Positions 7,073 through 14,843 of a stretch of 62,446 bases of DNA are shown here, piece by piece. Location of the stretch: NCBI RefSeq assembly GCF_027484545.1, contig NZ_JAIXST010000247.1, positions 1 to 62,446 on the forward strand. Reading direction: 5' to 3'. This DNA comes from Runella sp. (GTDB lineage: Bacteria > Bacteroidota > Bacteroidia > Cytophagales > Spirosomataceae). Under the pieces are notes generated by a model. That model did not search any database and was not told where the DNA came from. It saw only the letters and a program-made list of their open reading frames with translations. Position 1 is the first letter of the stretch, and each line of letters starts with the position of its first letter. Both the position numbers and the translations under genes were made by a program.

Positions 7073-8092
7073 ATGATGAAAGCATTGATTTTAGGAAATT
7101 TAGACAAGTCATTAGAAGTAGCGTTAAAACAGTCAGGCGTAAGCTATGAGGTTTATAAGCCCGACCAGCTAATGATTTATGTTAGTGAATCAACATCGGG
7201 CTACGATCGCTTTTTTGATGCGCGTTCGGAACTTCCCGAACCGGTCAGACTCAAAGCAAAAGACTTTGATTTTGTTATCTCACGAATTGGAAGCGGTGCC
7301 GAAAAAGGAGCAACCATTTTAGAGCATCTAACTGAAAACATGGGTTTGTTTGGTTCTCAAAATGCGGATGGTATCAGGATATGTTCTAATAAATTACGTA
7401 CCCATTTAAAGCTATCACAAAAAGGAATCAGAACACCCCCAACGGTTTGGGGTAATCGTATTGCTCATACTGATTTTGTATTCAAAAAACTGCTTGATAG
7501 TCTGCCGGCCGTTGGTAAAACATCATTAGGCAGTCAGGGCGAAGGAGTGTTTATTTTAGAAAGCCCATTGGCCGCAAATACGACGTTACAGACGCTTTAC
7601 AAGTTTGATGCTGACATTCTGCTACAAAAATTCATCAAAGGTGTAGGCTTTCAGGATGTACGCGCAATTGTGGTAAACGGGAAAGTAGTTTCGGCAATGG
7701 AACGGAGCGCACCAACGGGCGATTTTAGGGCGAATCTTTCGCAGGGCGGAAGCGGTCGTAAAATTGAACTATCAAACGATGACAAGGCAATTGCCGTGGC
7801 CGCTGCTGATGCCGTAGGATTAAGGGGTTTTTGTGGTGTTGACTTGCTGAAAGATAAAGATGGTAAAACCTACGTTGTTGAAACTAACTCTAATCCCGGT
7901 AGTCTGATATGTACAATAACGGGCTTTAACCATTTTATCCCGTTAGTAGAATATTGTAAGTCTAAAGGAAAGAAGCAGGAAACGAAAAATGAAGCGGCAG
8001 CAAATACGCAAAGCAAACAGCCTGTTAATTTCTGTGCAAAAACAATAATTGAGAATTATCGTAAAAATAACCCTCACCTTTTCCCATCTTAA
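7073..8092 (+). CDS. RimK-like ATP-grasp peptide/glutamate ligase
   Basis: A 339-residue ATP-grasp enzyme from the ATG at 7073 (a TTG at 7004 would add an unconvincing extension). RimK-family landmarks are in order: KTSLGSQGEGVF (phosphate-binding loop), DILLQKFIKG, DVRAIVVNGKVVSAMER, GDFRANLSQGG and GVDLLKDKDGK...ETNSNPG (metal-binding Glu/Asn). Such enzymes form amide bonds, for example adding Glu to ribosomal protein S6, or close omega-ester/amide rings in graspetides. The last 45 residues are a polar tail absent from RimK. It is the first gene of the right-end cargo and is separated by 8 nt from a 63-aa protein that is a candidate substrate. Codon use is as AT-rich as the rest of the element. 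Confidence 0.85.
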   Translation: MMKALILGNLDKSLEVALKQSGVSYEVYKPDQLMIYVSESTSGYDRFFDARSELPEPVRLKAKDFDFVISRIGSGAEKGATILEHLTENMGLFGSQNADGIRICSNKLRTHLKLSQKGIRTPPTVWGNRIAHTDFVFKKLLDSLPAVGKTSLGSQGEGVFILESPLAANTTLQTLYKFDADILLQKFIKGVGFQDVRAIVVNGKVVSAMERSAPTGDFRANLSQGGSGRKIELSNDDKAIAVAAADAVGLRGFCGVDLLKDKDGKTYVVETNSNPGSLICTITGFNHFIPLVEYCKSKGKKQETKNEAAANTQSKQPVNFCAKTIIENYRKNNPHLFPS

Positions 8093-8100
8093 ACTAAGCA

Positions 8101-8292
8101 ATGGATAATAGTAAAAATAATCAAAGTGAATCTCCGCCCAATCATCTAACAGTTGATAAAGAGGGTAATTGGTGGCTTCCTGATGGCACAATGTCTATTC
8201 ATTCACCAACTGCCAAAACTGACATATTGGTTACTAATTCCTTGAAAAGCATGCTTTCGGGTAATGCAAAACAAGTTCGTTTTAGGCATTAA
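8101..8292 (+). CDS. 63-aa protein coupled to the ATP-grasp ligase, candidate substrate
   Basis: Starts 8 nt after the ligase stop, so the two are almost certainly co-transcribed. It has a polar N-terminus, a conserved-looking KEGNWWLPDGTMSIH core (about 20-34) and a basic end (KQVRFRH). There is no signal peptide or membrane segment. No family is recognised. Its size and position are those of a peptide substrate of the upstream ligase, but it could equally be an accessory or immunity protein. Confidence 0.6.
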   Translation: MDNSKNNQSESPPNHLTVDKEGNWWLPDGTMSIHSPTAKTDILVTNSLKSMLSGNAKQVRFRH

Positions 8293-8298
8293 TTAGAA

Positions 8299-8391
8299 AT
8301 GAAGAATAAGCCCGAACATATATCCGTAATTATTCAAAGAATATTACAGGGGGCTGTTAAAAAGCCTTTAAAGCCCATAAGCGAAAAGTAA
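8299..8391 (+). CDS. 30-codon ORF after the ligase operon
   Basis: A possible 30-residue product (MKNKPEHISVIIQRILQG then AVKKPLKPISEK) starting 6 nt after the 63-aa gene. The composition (amphipathic helix then Lys/Pro tail) is protein-like and the spacing is operonic, but it is too short to be sure it is translated. Confidence 0.35.
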   Translation: MKNKPEHISVIIQRILQGAVKKPLKPISEK

Positions 8392-8393
8392 CC

Positions 8394-8434
8394 CGTTTAC
8401 GGCATTGGGAAAAAAGTAACGGCAATCGTTTACG
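8394..8434. repeat. CGTTTACG motifs at the right element end
   Basis: CGTTTACG occurs at 8394-8401 and 8427-8434, 55-95 bp from attR. The left end carries CGTAAACG and GTTTACG at 1693-1712, about 140 bp from attL. A motif found at both ends and reading in both orientations suits integrase arm sites or excisionase sites. Confidence 0.45.
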
Positions 8435-8449
8435 TCTTAAAATAAAAAA

Positions 8450-8477
8450 CCCTCAAAACGTTGATTTTGAGGGTTTT
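8450..8477. terminator. bidirectional terminator between element genes and tRNA-Ser
   Basis: CCCTCAAAA (8450-8458) pairs with TTTTGAGGG (8465-8473). T tracts follow on both strands (TTTT on plus, TTTTTTATTTT on minus). It would end the ligase operon and the tRNA-Ser transcript. Confidence 0.8.
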
Positions 8478-8488
8478 ACACAATTTTC

Positions 8489-8502
8489 GCAGAGAGAGAG
8501 GG
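8489..8502. repeat. right attachment site (attR) within tRNA-Ser
   Basis: GCAGAGAGAGAGGG, identical to 1539-1552. It spans the 3' acceptor strand and the start of the T arm of tRNA-Ser, so the element restores a complete tRNA on integration. Confidence 0.75.
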
Positions 8503-8574
8503 ATTCGAACCCCCGGACCTGTAACAGTCAACGGTTTTCAAGACCGCCGCATTCGACCACTCTGCCATCTCTCT
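8490..8574 (-). tRNA. tRNA-Ser(TGA)
   Basis: An 85-nt class II tRNA on the minus strand. The 7-bp acceptor stem is AGAGAGA/TCTCTCT with G discriminator, the anticodon loop is CTTGAAA (anticodon TGA), a long variable arm follows, and the T loop is TTCGAAT. CCA is not encoded. Its 3' end is the integration site of the 6.95-kb element. Confidence 0.95.
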
Positions 8575-8605
8575 AGTTTTCCCGCAACTCATTGTTTTGG
8601 GACTG

Positions 8606-8635
8606 CAAAGGTAGCGGTTTTTAGTTTCCTGTCAA
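8606..8635 (-). promoter_or_regulatory. tRNA-Ser promoter
   Basis: On the minus strand TTG (8633-8635), a 19-bp gap and TACCTTTG (8606-8613) match the Bacteroidota consensus; the tRNA begins 31 nt downstream. Confidence 0.6.
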
Positions 8636-8728
8636 GGGGTAAATGTGAAAATTTTATAAAAAAAACGACAATTTGATTCTCTTAAATACGTTTCGCGGAG
8701 CAAGAATTTGAGTATCAAACACTTAAAA

Positions 8729-9847
8729 CTATTCTAACGCCTGCGCCAAATCGGCAATTAAATCATCGACGTGCTCCAACCCAACTGAAATACGCAGTAA
8801 ATTCTTCGGACTGACCGAATGAACGCCTTCGGCAGTGGCTCGGTGTTCGATCAAACTCTCCACTCCTCCCAAGCTTGTAGCCCGAATAAACACCTTCACT
8901 TTACTTTTTACGACCAACGCCTCCTCAGCCCCGCCTTTCACCTGAATCGACAACATGCCTCCGCCTAATACCATCTGACGTTTGGCCACTTCATACCCGG
9001 CATGACTTTCTAAAAAAGGGTAATGTACCGCTTCCAGTTGAGGGTGGGTACTCAAAAATTCGGCCAGCTTAGTCGCATTTGCCGATTGCTGACGCACGCG
9101 CAAAGCCAACGTTTTGATTCCCCTCACAATCAGCCAACAATCGAACGGCGAAGGCACCGCCCCGCCCAATGCCTGAATTTGTCGCGCTTTTTCAGCTAAG
9201 GGGCCATTTTCTTTGAAAATCAACGCACCGCTCAGTAAATCGCTGTGTCCACCAAAATATTTCGTGGCCGAGTGCATGGAGACATCACACCCCAAATCCA
9301 ACGGGCGCTGCAAAACAGGGGTAGCCCAGGTATTGTCGCAGGCCGAATAAGCACCTTTAGCGCGGGCCAAGTCCGCAACGGCTTTAATATCCGTGATTTT
9401 CAACAACGGATTGGAAGGGGTTTCCATCCACACCAATTTGGTATTGGGTTGAAAGGCTTCTTCTACCGCGGCAAAGTTACTCATATCCACTTTTGTAAAT
9501 TGAAGTCCCCACAAACTCAACACCTCCTGCAACAACGCCGGCGTTCCGTAGTAGGCATCATCGGGCACAATGACGTGGTCACCCGGGAGCAGACACTGAA
9601 ATAAGGTGGTGGTAGCGGCCTGTCCAGAGGCAAACGCCATTCCTACCTGTCCGCCTTCAAGCACGGCATACGCACTTTCCAACGCATTGCGGTTGGGATT
9701 ACTTGCCCGGGTATAAATGTGCCCGTGCGGCATACTGCTGTCGGGTTCGCGCTCAAAGGTCGTAGAAAGATAAATGGGTGGTACTACTGCACTCGCATTA
9801 GCGTCGTGAAATTGAGTGCTTTGAATGGCAAGGGTTTCAAAATTCAT
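8729..9847 (-). CDS. cystathionine gamma-synthase/lyase family PLP enzyme
   Basis: A 372-residue member of the Cys/Met metabolism PLP-dependent family, full length for the group. The PLP Lys lies in SATKYFGGHSD, and upstream are YTRASNPN, ASGQAATTT and the DNTWATP segment whose Asp contacts the pyridine nitrogen. The C-terminal ATSLGGVESLIEHR is typical of gamma-synthases and gamma-lyases. It would act in transsulfuration between cysteine, homocysteine and methionine. Synthase and lyase activities cannot be told apart from sequence alone. It is a single gene convergent with the tRNA-Ser region, ATG start at 9847. Confidence 0.9.
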   Translation of the reverse strand: MNFETLAIQSTQFHDANASAVVPPIYLSTTFEREPDSSMPHGHIYTRASNPNRNALESAYAVLEGGQVGMAFASGQAATTTLFQCLLPGDHVIVPDDAYYGTPALLQEVLSLWGLQFTKVDMSNFAAVEEAFQPNTKLVWMETPSNPLLKITDIKAVADLARAKGAYSACDNTWATPVLQRPLDLGCDVSMHSATKYFGGHSDLLSGALIFKENGPLAEKARQIQALGGAVPSPFDCWLIVRGIKTLALRVRQQSANATKLAEFLSTHPQLEAVHYPFLESHAGYEVAKRQMVLGGGMLSIQVKGGAEEALVVKSKVKVFIRATSLGGVESLIEHRATAEGVHSVSPKNLLRISVGLEHVDDLIADLAQALE

Positions 9848-10012
9848 TGATTATTAGACATTTATACAGTAACTACTCAAACTGTTTGATCGTACTCTAT
9901 TTCCATTTTTAGAGTTCTACTATTCTTAACTCCTTTTTCCGCAAATCCGTTTTCCATTTTCCTGAAAAAAATCGAATTAGAAGGGGCTATCTACAATTTT
10001 ACACCAATTCTT

Positions 10013-10042
10013 TTTGAAACAAAAATTAGTTGTGTAGGTTTG
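10013..10042 (+). promoter_or_regulatory. promoter of the dienoyl-CoA operon
   Basis: TTTG (10013-10016), an 18-bp gap and TAGGTTTG (10035-10042), 34 nt before the start codon at 10077. Confidence 0.55.
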
Positions 10043-10076
10043 CAATATAGTATGCAAGCATAACAAATTTCAAACC

Positions 10077-10883
10077 ATGGCCTTTGAAACTTTTGAACTA
10101 ACCATTGAAAATTACGTTGCGCAGGTAATTTTCAACCGACCTGAACGTGCCAATGCCCTCAACCAAAAAGCGTGGGACGAAATGAAAGCTATTTTTGAGG
10201 AATTGGACGAAAATGACGAAGTAAGAGTCATTGTTCTGAGCGGCAACGGCAAGCATTTTTGCGCGGGTATTGACTTGGAATTGTTGATGAACGTAGCGCA
10301 GTTTGCTCAAAAATGCGAAGGAAGAAAACGGGAGAAACTTCGGAAGAAAGTGTTTGAATTGCAAGCTCCTATCAATGCTATCGAACAATGCAGCAAACCC
10401 GTTATCGCAGCCATCCATGGCGGATGCATTGGCGGCGGCGTGGACATCATCAGTGCCTGCGATATGCGTTACAGTACCGACGATGCCTTTTTTACCATTA
10501 AAGAAATAGACATGGGCATGGTCGCCGATTTGGGCACCTTTCAGCGTCTTCCCAAAATCATTCCTCCCGGAATAGCCCGCGAAATGGCATATACCGGCCG
10601 AAACGTATCGGGGAAGGAAGCAGAACGAATTGGGCTGACCAATCGTAGTTTTCCGGATGCTGAAACCATGCAGGCTGAAGTAGTAAAAATTGCGCAAAAC
10701 ATTGCTGCCAAATCCCCGCTTTCCATTCGGGGCACCAAAGCCATTTTAAATCACAGTCGTGATCATTCCGTAGCTGACGGTCTCGACTACATGGCCACTT
10801 GGAATGCCGCCATGCTCCTCTCCGACGACCTCATGGAAGCCTTCCAAGCCAAAATGCAGAAACGCGATGCCGTATTTTTGTAA
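10077..10883 (+). CDS. crotonase-fold delta3,5-delta2,4-dienoyl-CoA isomerase
   Basis: A 268-residue crotonase. The oxyanion-hole segments are KHFCAGIDLE and HGGCIGGGVDI. FTIKEIDMGMVADLGTFQRL is the signature of the ECH1-type dienoyl-CoA isomerase, with the acidic residues Glu and Asp in place, rather than of a plain enoyl-CoA hydratase. It would shift conjugated double bonds during beta-oxidation of unsaturated fatty acids in the cytoplasm. The next gene, 136 nt downstream, is a 2,4-dienoyl-CoA reductase, which consumes the product, so the two probably act in series. Assignment to isomerase over hydratase is by motif. Confidence 0.85.
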   Translation: MAFETFELTIENYVAQVIFNRPERANALNQKAWDEMKAIFEELDENDEVRVIVLSGNGKHFCAGIDLELLMNVAQFAQKCEGRKREKLRKKVFELQAPINAIEQCSKPVIAAIHGGCIGGGVDIISACDMRYSTDDAFFTIKEIDMGMVADLGTFQRLPKIIPPGIAREMAYTGRNVSGKEAERIGLTNRSFPDAETMQAEVVKIAQNIAAKSPLSIRGTKAILNHSRDHSVADGLDYMATWNAAMLLSDDLMEAFQAKMQKRDAVFL

Positions 10884-11019
10884 AAAGCAGAAGTGAGGAG
10901 TCAGAAATAAGAAGTCAGAATTAAGAAGTCGCAAAACAAAAATTCGTCACCGCAGCAGCGGTCCGCTCGTAAATCGTCATTCACTAATTCACTCAATCAC
11001 AATTCACTCATTGACTACA
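10884..11019. repeat. inverted low-complexity word tract
   Basis: A purine-rich run of AGAAGT/GTCAGAA words (10887-10930) is followed by a pyrimidine-rich run of ATTCACT words (10978-11013), together an imperfect inverted repeat. A similar tract lies at 35695-35760. Confidence 0.5.
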
Positions 11020-11916
11020 ATGGACTATTCTAAACCTATGCTGCGCGAGGATGCACTTGCGGGCAAAACCATCATCGTTACCGGCGGAGGAACCGGACTC
11101 GGCAAATCCATGACGAAGTATTTCCTCGAATTGGGTGCCAACGTCATTATTTGCAGCCGCCGTTTGGCCGTTTTAGAAACTACCGCCAAGGAATTAAGTG
11201 AAGCTACGGGCGGACAGGTATTGCCGGTAGAGTGCGATGTCCGCAAACCCGAACAAATTGAAGCCGTTATTGAAGCGGCGATTGCACGGTTTGGAGCCGT
11301 TCACGGTTTGGTGAATAATTCCGCAGGAAACTTTATCAGCCCTACTGAGCGCCTTTCGTACAAAGCCATTGATACGGTGGTTGACATTGTCTTGCGCGGC
11401 ACCTATTATTTTACGCTCGCCATCGGCAAATACTGGATCGAGAACCAAATCAAAGGCACCATTCTCAACATTTCTACCACGTATGCCTGGACAGGCTCGG
11501 GTTGGGTTGTTCCTTCTGCCATGGCAAAAGCGGGTGCGTTAGCCATGACCAAATCACTGGCTTACGAATGGGGCCGATACGGTATTCGTCTCAACGCCAT
11601 TGCACCGGGTCCATTCCCTACCAAAGGAGCTTGGGATCGGTTGTTTCCAAAGGAACTGGCCGAAAAATTTGCGTTTGAAAACCGCATTCCGCTGCACCGC
11701 ACGGGTGAGCATCAGGAACTTGCCAATTTGGCGGCTTATCTCATGTCCGATTTTTCGGCCTATATGACGGGAGAAGTGATTACGCTCGACGGCGGCGAAG
11801 TATTGAACGGCGGTCAGTTCAATTTTTTAAACGAAGTGACTCCCGAAATGTGGGATGTGTTGGAAGCACAAATCAAAAATGCCAATCGGGCCAGCAAACA
11901 ACAAAATCCTTCCTAA
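11020..11916 (+). CDS. SDR-family 2,4-dienoyl-CoA reductase
   Basis: A 298-residue short-chain dehydrogenase from the ATG at 11020 (a TTG at 11011 is less likely). The Rossmann motif is TGGGTGLGKS, followed by NNSAGNFISPTERLS, a segment very close to mitochondrial-type 2,4-dienoyl-CoA reductases, then IGKYW and an SMAKAG-type stretch around the active site. The C-terminus has the LDGGE motif. It would reduce 2,4-dienoyl-CoA with NADPH in unsaturated fatty-acid beta-oxidation. It follows the dienoyl-CoA isomerase on the same strand. The usual SDR Tyr of YxxxK is not in the normal place (VVPSAMAKAG), as in this reductase subgroup. Confidence 0.87.
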   Translation: MDYSKPMLREDALAGKTIIVTGGGTGLGKSMTKYFLELGANVIICSRRLAVLETTAKELSEATGGQVLPVECDVRKPEQIEAVIEAAIARFGAVHGLVNNSAGNFISPTERLSYKAIDTVVDIVLRGTYYFTLAIGKYWIENQIKGTILNISTTYAWTGSGWVVPSAMAKAGALAMTKSLAYEWGRYGIRLNAIAPGPFPTKGAWDRLFPKELAEKFAFENRIPLHRTGEHQELANLAAYLMSDFSAYMTGEVITLDGGEVLNGGQFNFLNEVTPEMWDVLEAQIKNANRASKQQNPS

Positions 11917-11923
11917 ATTAAAA

Positions 11924-11979
11924 AGGCGACAAAACCGCTCTCCTGCTCTTATGAAACAGAAAATGCGCTTTTGTCGCCT
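11924..11979 (-). terminator. convergent terminator hairpin
   Basis: AGGCGACAAAA (11924-11934) pairs with TTTTGTCGCCT (11969-11979); on the minus strand it is followed by TTTTTAATTT. It serves the DksA-like gene and probably the reductase too. Confidence 0.65.
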
Positions 11980-12030
11980 GATTTAAGGTGTTACCAAACT
12001 ACCCTTTTTATGTAATACCTTAACCCTTAT

Positions 12031-12414
12031 TTAAACTCGACGCAATTTGGCCTCAATCGTCTGCTGTGTATGAGGTACAGCTCGCAAACGTTCTTTGGGA
12101 ATGAGCTTGCCCGTATCAATGCAGACACCGTAGGTGCCGTTTTTGATGCGAATAAGTGCATTTTCGAGTTGAGTGATGAATTTCTGCAAACGAGCAGCCG
12201 ACTGACTCATTTGCTCACGTTCGCTGGTATCTACATCCTCCATGAGTTTAGTAGCAGCACCTGTATTGTCCGTACCGCTGTCATTTTTTCGACTGAGCGT
12301 ATCTTTAATGTACGCCAATTCAGTCCGTGATGTTTCCAGTTTTTGGTTAATGATACCTTCGAACTCCTTTAAATCATCTTCGGAGTACCGTTTTTTGTCT
12401 TCCTGTCCTGTCAT
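12031..12414 (-). CDS. DksA/TraR-family protein lacking zinc-finger cysteines
   Basis: A 127-residue protein with the DksA layout: an N-terminal coiled coil (about 10-85, rich in Glu, Lys, Gln) and a C-terminal globular domain with the family motif NGTYGVCIDTGKLIPKERL. DksA binds in the secondary channel of RNA polymerase and tunes stringent transcription with ppGpp. The four-Cys zinc finger is reduced to a single Cys, as in cysteine-poor DksA variants. A structural metal is therefore unlikely. Monocistronic, ending at the hairpin 11924-11979. Confidence 0.85.
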   Translation of the reverse strand: MTGQEDKKRYSEDDLKEFEGIINQKLETSRTELAYIKDTLSRKNDSGTDNTGAATKLMEDVDTSEREQMSQSAARLQKFITQLENALIRIKNGTYGVCIDTGKLIPKERLRAVPHTQQTIEAKLRRV

Positions 12415-12796
12415 GCTAAATTACCTGTTTGGGATACTACTTATTTGGCGTAAGTTTATTGAAGGCGCAAAAATACGCTTTATTCATTTCTCACAAATGA
12501 TTTCTCTTACCGTTTAATAAAAAGTTGTTTTTTTTTGATTTTTAGAATTTGACCAAAAACCAAGTATTATTTGGACAAATACCCATAGACCTCTATACGA
12601 TTTTATACTTTAAGCAATGTTTGGTAGAACGTTTTATTGTCAAAAATTGTACAAAAGCAAGAAAAAACTATCCTTTTGTATTTTTCGTTATAATCGTAGT
12701 AAGTTTGCTGCCAGAAAATCCACTTGCATTTAATAGTCAGACAACAAGTGATTTCTATCAGCAACCAAATATTCCAAAAAATCAGAATTTAAGAAA
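12415..12796. other. intergenic region with gdhA promoter
   Basis: No gene is supported; an 83-codon frame (12549-12800) has no protein-like features and ends within the dehydrogenase start. The recognisable signal is the promoter at 12675-12707, leaving a leader of about 83 nt. Confidence 0.5.
12675..12707 (+). promoter_or_regulatory. promoter of glutamate dehydrogenase
   Basis: TTTG (12675-12678), a 21-bp gap and TAAGTTTG (12700-12707). Confidence 0.5.
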
Positions 12797-14074
12797 ATGA
12801 TGACTTACATTGAGCCGGCTCCTATCAAAGACAAGGAGAATCCACTGGAGTCTATGATGTCGCGCTTTGACAAAGCAGCCGAATTACTCGGTATCAGCGA
12901 CGAAATGTACCACATTCTTAAAGTGCCCCGCAAGCAGGTAGTGGTTGGCCTCCCGGTCACCATGGACAACGGGCAAATCAAAGTTTTTGAAGGGTACCGC
13001 GTCATTCACTCGACCATACTCGGCCCTGCCAAAGGAGGAATCCGATTTGACATGGCCGTCAATATTGATGAAGTCCGGGCCTTAGCGGCTTGGATGACCT
13101 GGAAATGTGCCGTAGTGGACATTCCCTACGGAGGTGCTAAAGGCGGAGTGGCCTGCAATCCGCGCCAAATGTCGGCGGGAGAAATCGAACGCCTGATGCG
13201 GGCTTACACCACAGCCATGCTTGATGTATTTGGTCCTGACAAAGACATTCCTGCTCCCGACATGGGCACCGGTCCACGCGAAATGGCTTGGCTCATGGAC
13301 GAATATTCCAAAGCCATGGGTATGACAGTACACGGTGTTGTTACGGGAAAACCGCTTGTTTTGGGAGGCTCGTTAGGTCGTACCGAAGCAACGGGACGCG
13401 GCGTAACAGTATCTGCTTTATCAGCCATGGAAAAAATGCGCATTAACCCCTACCGCGCTTCAGCAGCCATTCAGGGCTTTGGAAACGTCGGGATGTACGC
13501 AGCAGCATTGCTTCATGAACGTGGCGTAACGGTACAGGCTATCAGCGATATTTCAGGTGGGTACTACAATGCACGCGGTATCGACATTGAAGATGCCATG
13601 AAATACCGCGCTGATAACGGGGGAATTTTGGATGGCTACCAACATGCCGATAAAATCACCAACGAAGAGCTCCTGTCGTTGCCAGTCGATGTGCTCGTAC
13701 CTGCTGCCAAAGAAGACGTAATCACGCACGATAATGCAGCCGATATTCAAGCCAAAATGATTGTAGAAGGTGCCAACGGACCTACCTCCGCCAGTGCCGA
13801 TGATATCATCAATGAAAAAGGAATCATGGTGGTGCCTGATATTTTGGCCAATGCGGGCGGAGTGACGGTTTCTTATTTTGAGTGGGTACAAAACCGCATC
13901 GGTTACAAATGGAATTTGGAGCGTATCAATCGCCGTTCTGACCGAATTATGAAAGATGCGTTTGAAAATGTCTACGCCACTTCTCAAAAATACAAGGTAA
14001 ATATGCGTTTGGCCGCCTACATCGTGGCCATTGATAAAGTAGCCAGTACTTACAAATTCCGCGGCGGTTATTAA
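12797..14074 (+). CDS. gdhA: glutamate dehydrogenase (Glu/Leu/Phe/Val dehydrogenase family)
   Basis: A 425-residue enzyme, usual length for the hexameric family. The N-terminal domain has PAKGGIRF and IPYGGAKGGV, which contains the catalytic Lys, then the conserved PAPDMGTGPREMAW. The C-terminal Rossmann domain has QGFGNVGMYAA and EGANGPT. It would interconvert 2-oxoglutarate plus ammonium and glutamate. Cofactor choice (NAD or NADP) cannot be fixed from the visible motif. A terminator follows at 14121-14165. Two ATGs in tandem mark the start. Confidence 0.93.
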   Translation: MMTYIEPAPIKDKENPLESMMSRFDKAAELLGISDEMYHILKVPRKQVVVGLPVTMDNGQIKVFEGYRVIHSTILGPAKGGIRFDMAVNIDEVRALAAWMTWKCAVVDIPYGGAKGGVACNPRQMSAGEIERLMRAYTTAMLDVFGPDKDIPAPDMGTGPREMAWLMDEYSKAMGMTVHGVVTGKPLVLGGSLGRTEATGRGVTVSALSAMEKMRINPYRASAAIQGFGNVGMYAAALLHERGVTVQAISDISGGYYNARGIDIEDAMKYRADNGGILDGYQHADKITNEELLSLPVDVLVPAAKEDVITHDNAADIQAKMIVEGANGPTSASADDIINEKGIMVVPDILANAGGVTVSYFEWVQNRIGYKWNLERINRRSDRIMKDAFENVYATSQKYKVNMRLAAYIVAIDKVASTYKFRGGY

Positions 14075-14120
14075 TAAAGTAGGGCGGAATGAGTAGTGAG
14101 TAGTGAGAAGATTACTATTT

Positions 14121-14165
14121 TTGCGGGGTAAAGGGTAATAAACCTTTACCCCGCAATTTTTGATT
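14121..14165 (+). terminator. terminator after gdhA
   Basis: TTGCGGGGTAAAGG (14121-14134) pairs with CCTTTACCCCGCAA (14143-14156), followed by TTTTT. A TAGTGAG tandem (14091-14107) precedes it. Confidence 0.75.
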
Positions 14166-14181
14166 CATACTTTTGGCTCTT

Positions 14182-14841
14182 ATGACTATTCACAAAGAAG
14201 GATTCGATAGCATTGGATTGGCAGCTCTTTTTGTCTTGCTTACTAACGGGCTCATCCGCTATTTTTTCCCTGAAATTTCCTGGCTTACTACCGCTTGGTT
14301 GGTGGCTTCCATTATTTTCTTTTTCATCATTGTTCAGTTTTTCCGTAAACCTACCCGTGTTACTACCGTCAATCCCAAACACGTGATTGCCCCCTGCGAC
14401 GGTAAGGTAGTGGTAATAGAAGAAGTGATTGAGTCTGAGTACTTCAAAGGCCCTCGACGTCAGGTGTCTATCTTTATGTCCCCCTTGAATGTTCACATCA
14501 ACTTTAATCCAATTGCGGGTATCGTAAAATACTTCAAATACCATCCTGGTAAATATTTAGTGGCTTGGCACCCAAAATCAAGCACCGAAAACGAACGTAC
14601 CACCACCGTAATACAAGCCCCAAGCGGCACCGAAGTATTATTTAGACAAATTGCGGGGGCGCTGGCCAAACGGATTGTGTGGTATGTCAAAGAAGGACAA
14701 CAAGTCACTCAAGGCGATGAAATGGGTTTCATCAAGTTTGGCTCACGCGTGGATGTCTATTTGCCCCTCGATGCCGAAATCAACGTAAACTTAGAAGAAA
14801 AAACGCAGGGAGGAATCACAGTATTAGCCCATTTAAAATAA
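14182..14841 (+). CDS. psd: phosphatidylserine decarboxylase (archaeal/short type)
   Basis: A 219-residue protein from the ATG at 14182. Two membrane segments (about 10-55) precede the decarboxylase domain. VIAPCDGKV, SIFMSPLNVHIN and KFGSRVDV are family motifs; the Gly-Ser in FGSR is where the proenzyme cleaves itself to make the pyruvoyl cofactor. It makes phosphatidylethanolamine from phosphatidylserine in the inner membrane. No phosphatidylserine synthase is in the neighbourhood. It follows gdhA after a terminator. Confidence 0.9.
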   Translation: MTIHKEGFDSIGLAALFVLLTNGLIRYFFPEISWLTTAWLVASIIFFFIIVQFFRKPTRVTTVNPKHVIAPCDGKVVVIEEVIESEYFKGPRRQVSIFMSPLNVHINFNPIAGIVKYFKYHPGKYLVAWHPKSSTENERTTTVIQAPSGTEVLFRQIAGALAKRIVWYVKEGQQVTQGDEMGFIKFGSRVDVYLPLDAEINVNLEEKTQGGITVLAHLK

Positions 14842-14843
14842 AT

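Larger units (their letters stand above)
1539..8502. mobile_element. 6.95-kb integrative satellite-like element in tRNA-Ser(TGA)
   Basis: Bounded by 14-bp direct repeats, one of which forms the acceptor and T-arm end of the tRNA-Ser gene. The content in order is: XRE repressor (minus), small HTH protein, tyrosine integrase, 62-aa protein, VapE-type ATPase, TACTTAGT repeat array, 73-aa and 103-aa proteins, RimK-like ATP-grasp ligase, 63-aa protein and a 30-codon ORF. All but the repressor read rightward. No relaxase, coupling protein, capsid or terminase gene is seen. The genes are AT-rich and hold few recognisable domains compared with the core genes beyond 8700. Likely a phage/ICE satellite or integrative plasmid-like element; which helper it uses, if any, is unknown. 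Confidence 0.75.

Noticed and set aside
8299-8391. Relation of the 30-codon ORF to the DciA/DUF721 N-terminus
   Set aside because: Only a faint resemblance over about 15 residues; too short to support.
12549-12800. 83-codon ORF upstream of gdhA
   Set aside because: Covers the promoter and part of the leader, ends just inside the gdhA start, and shows no domain or compositional signal.
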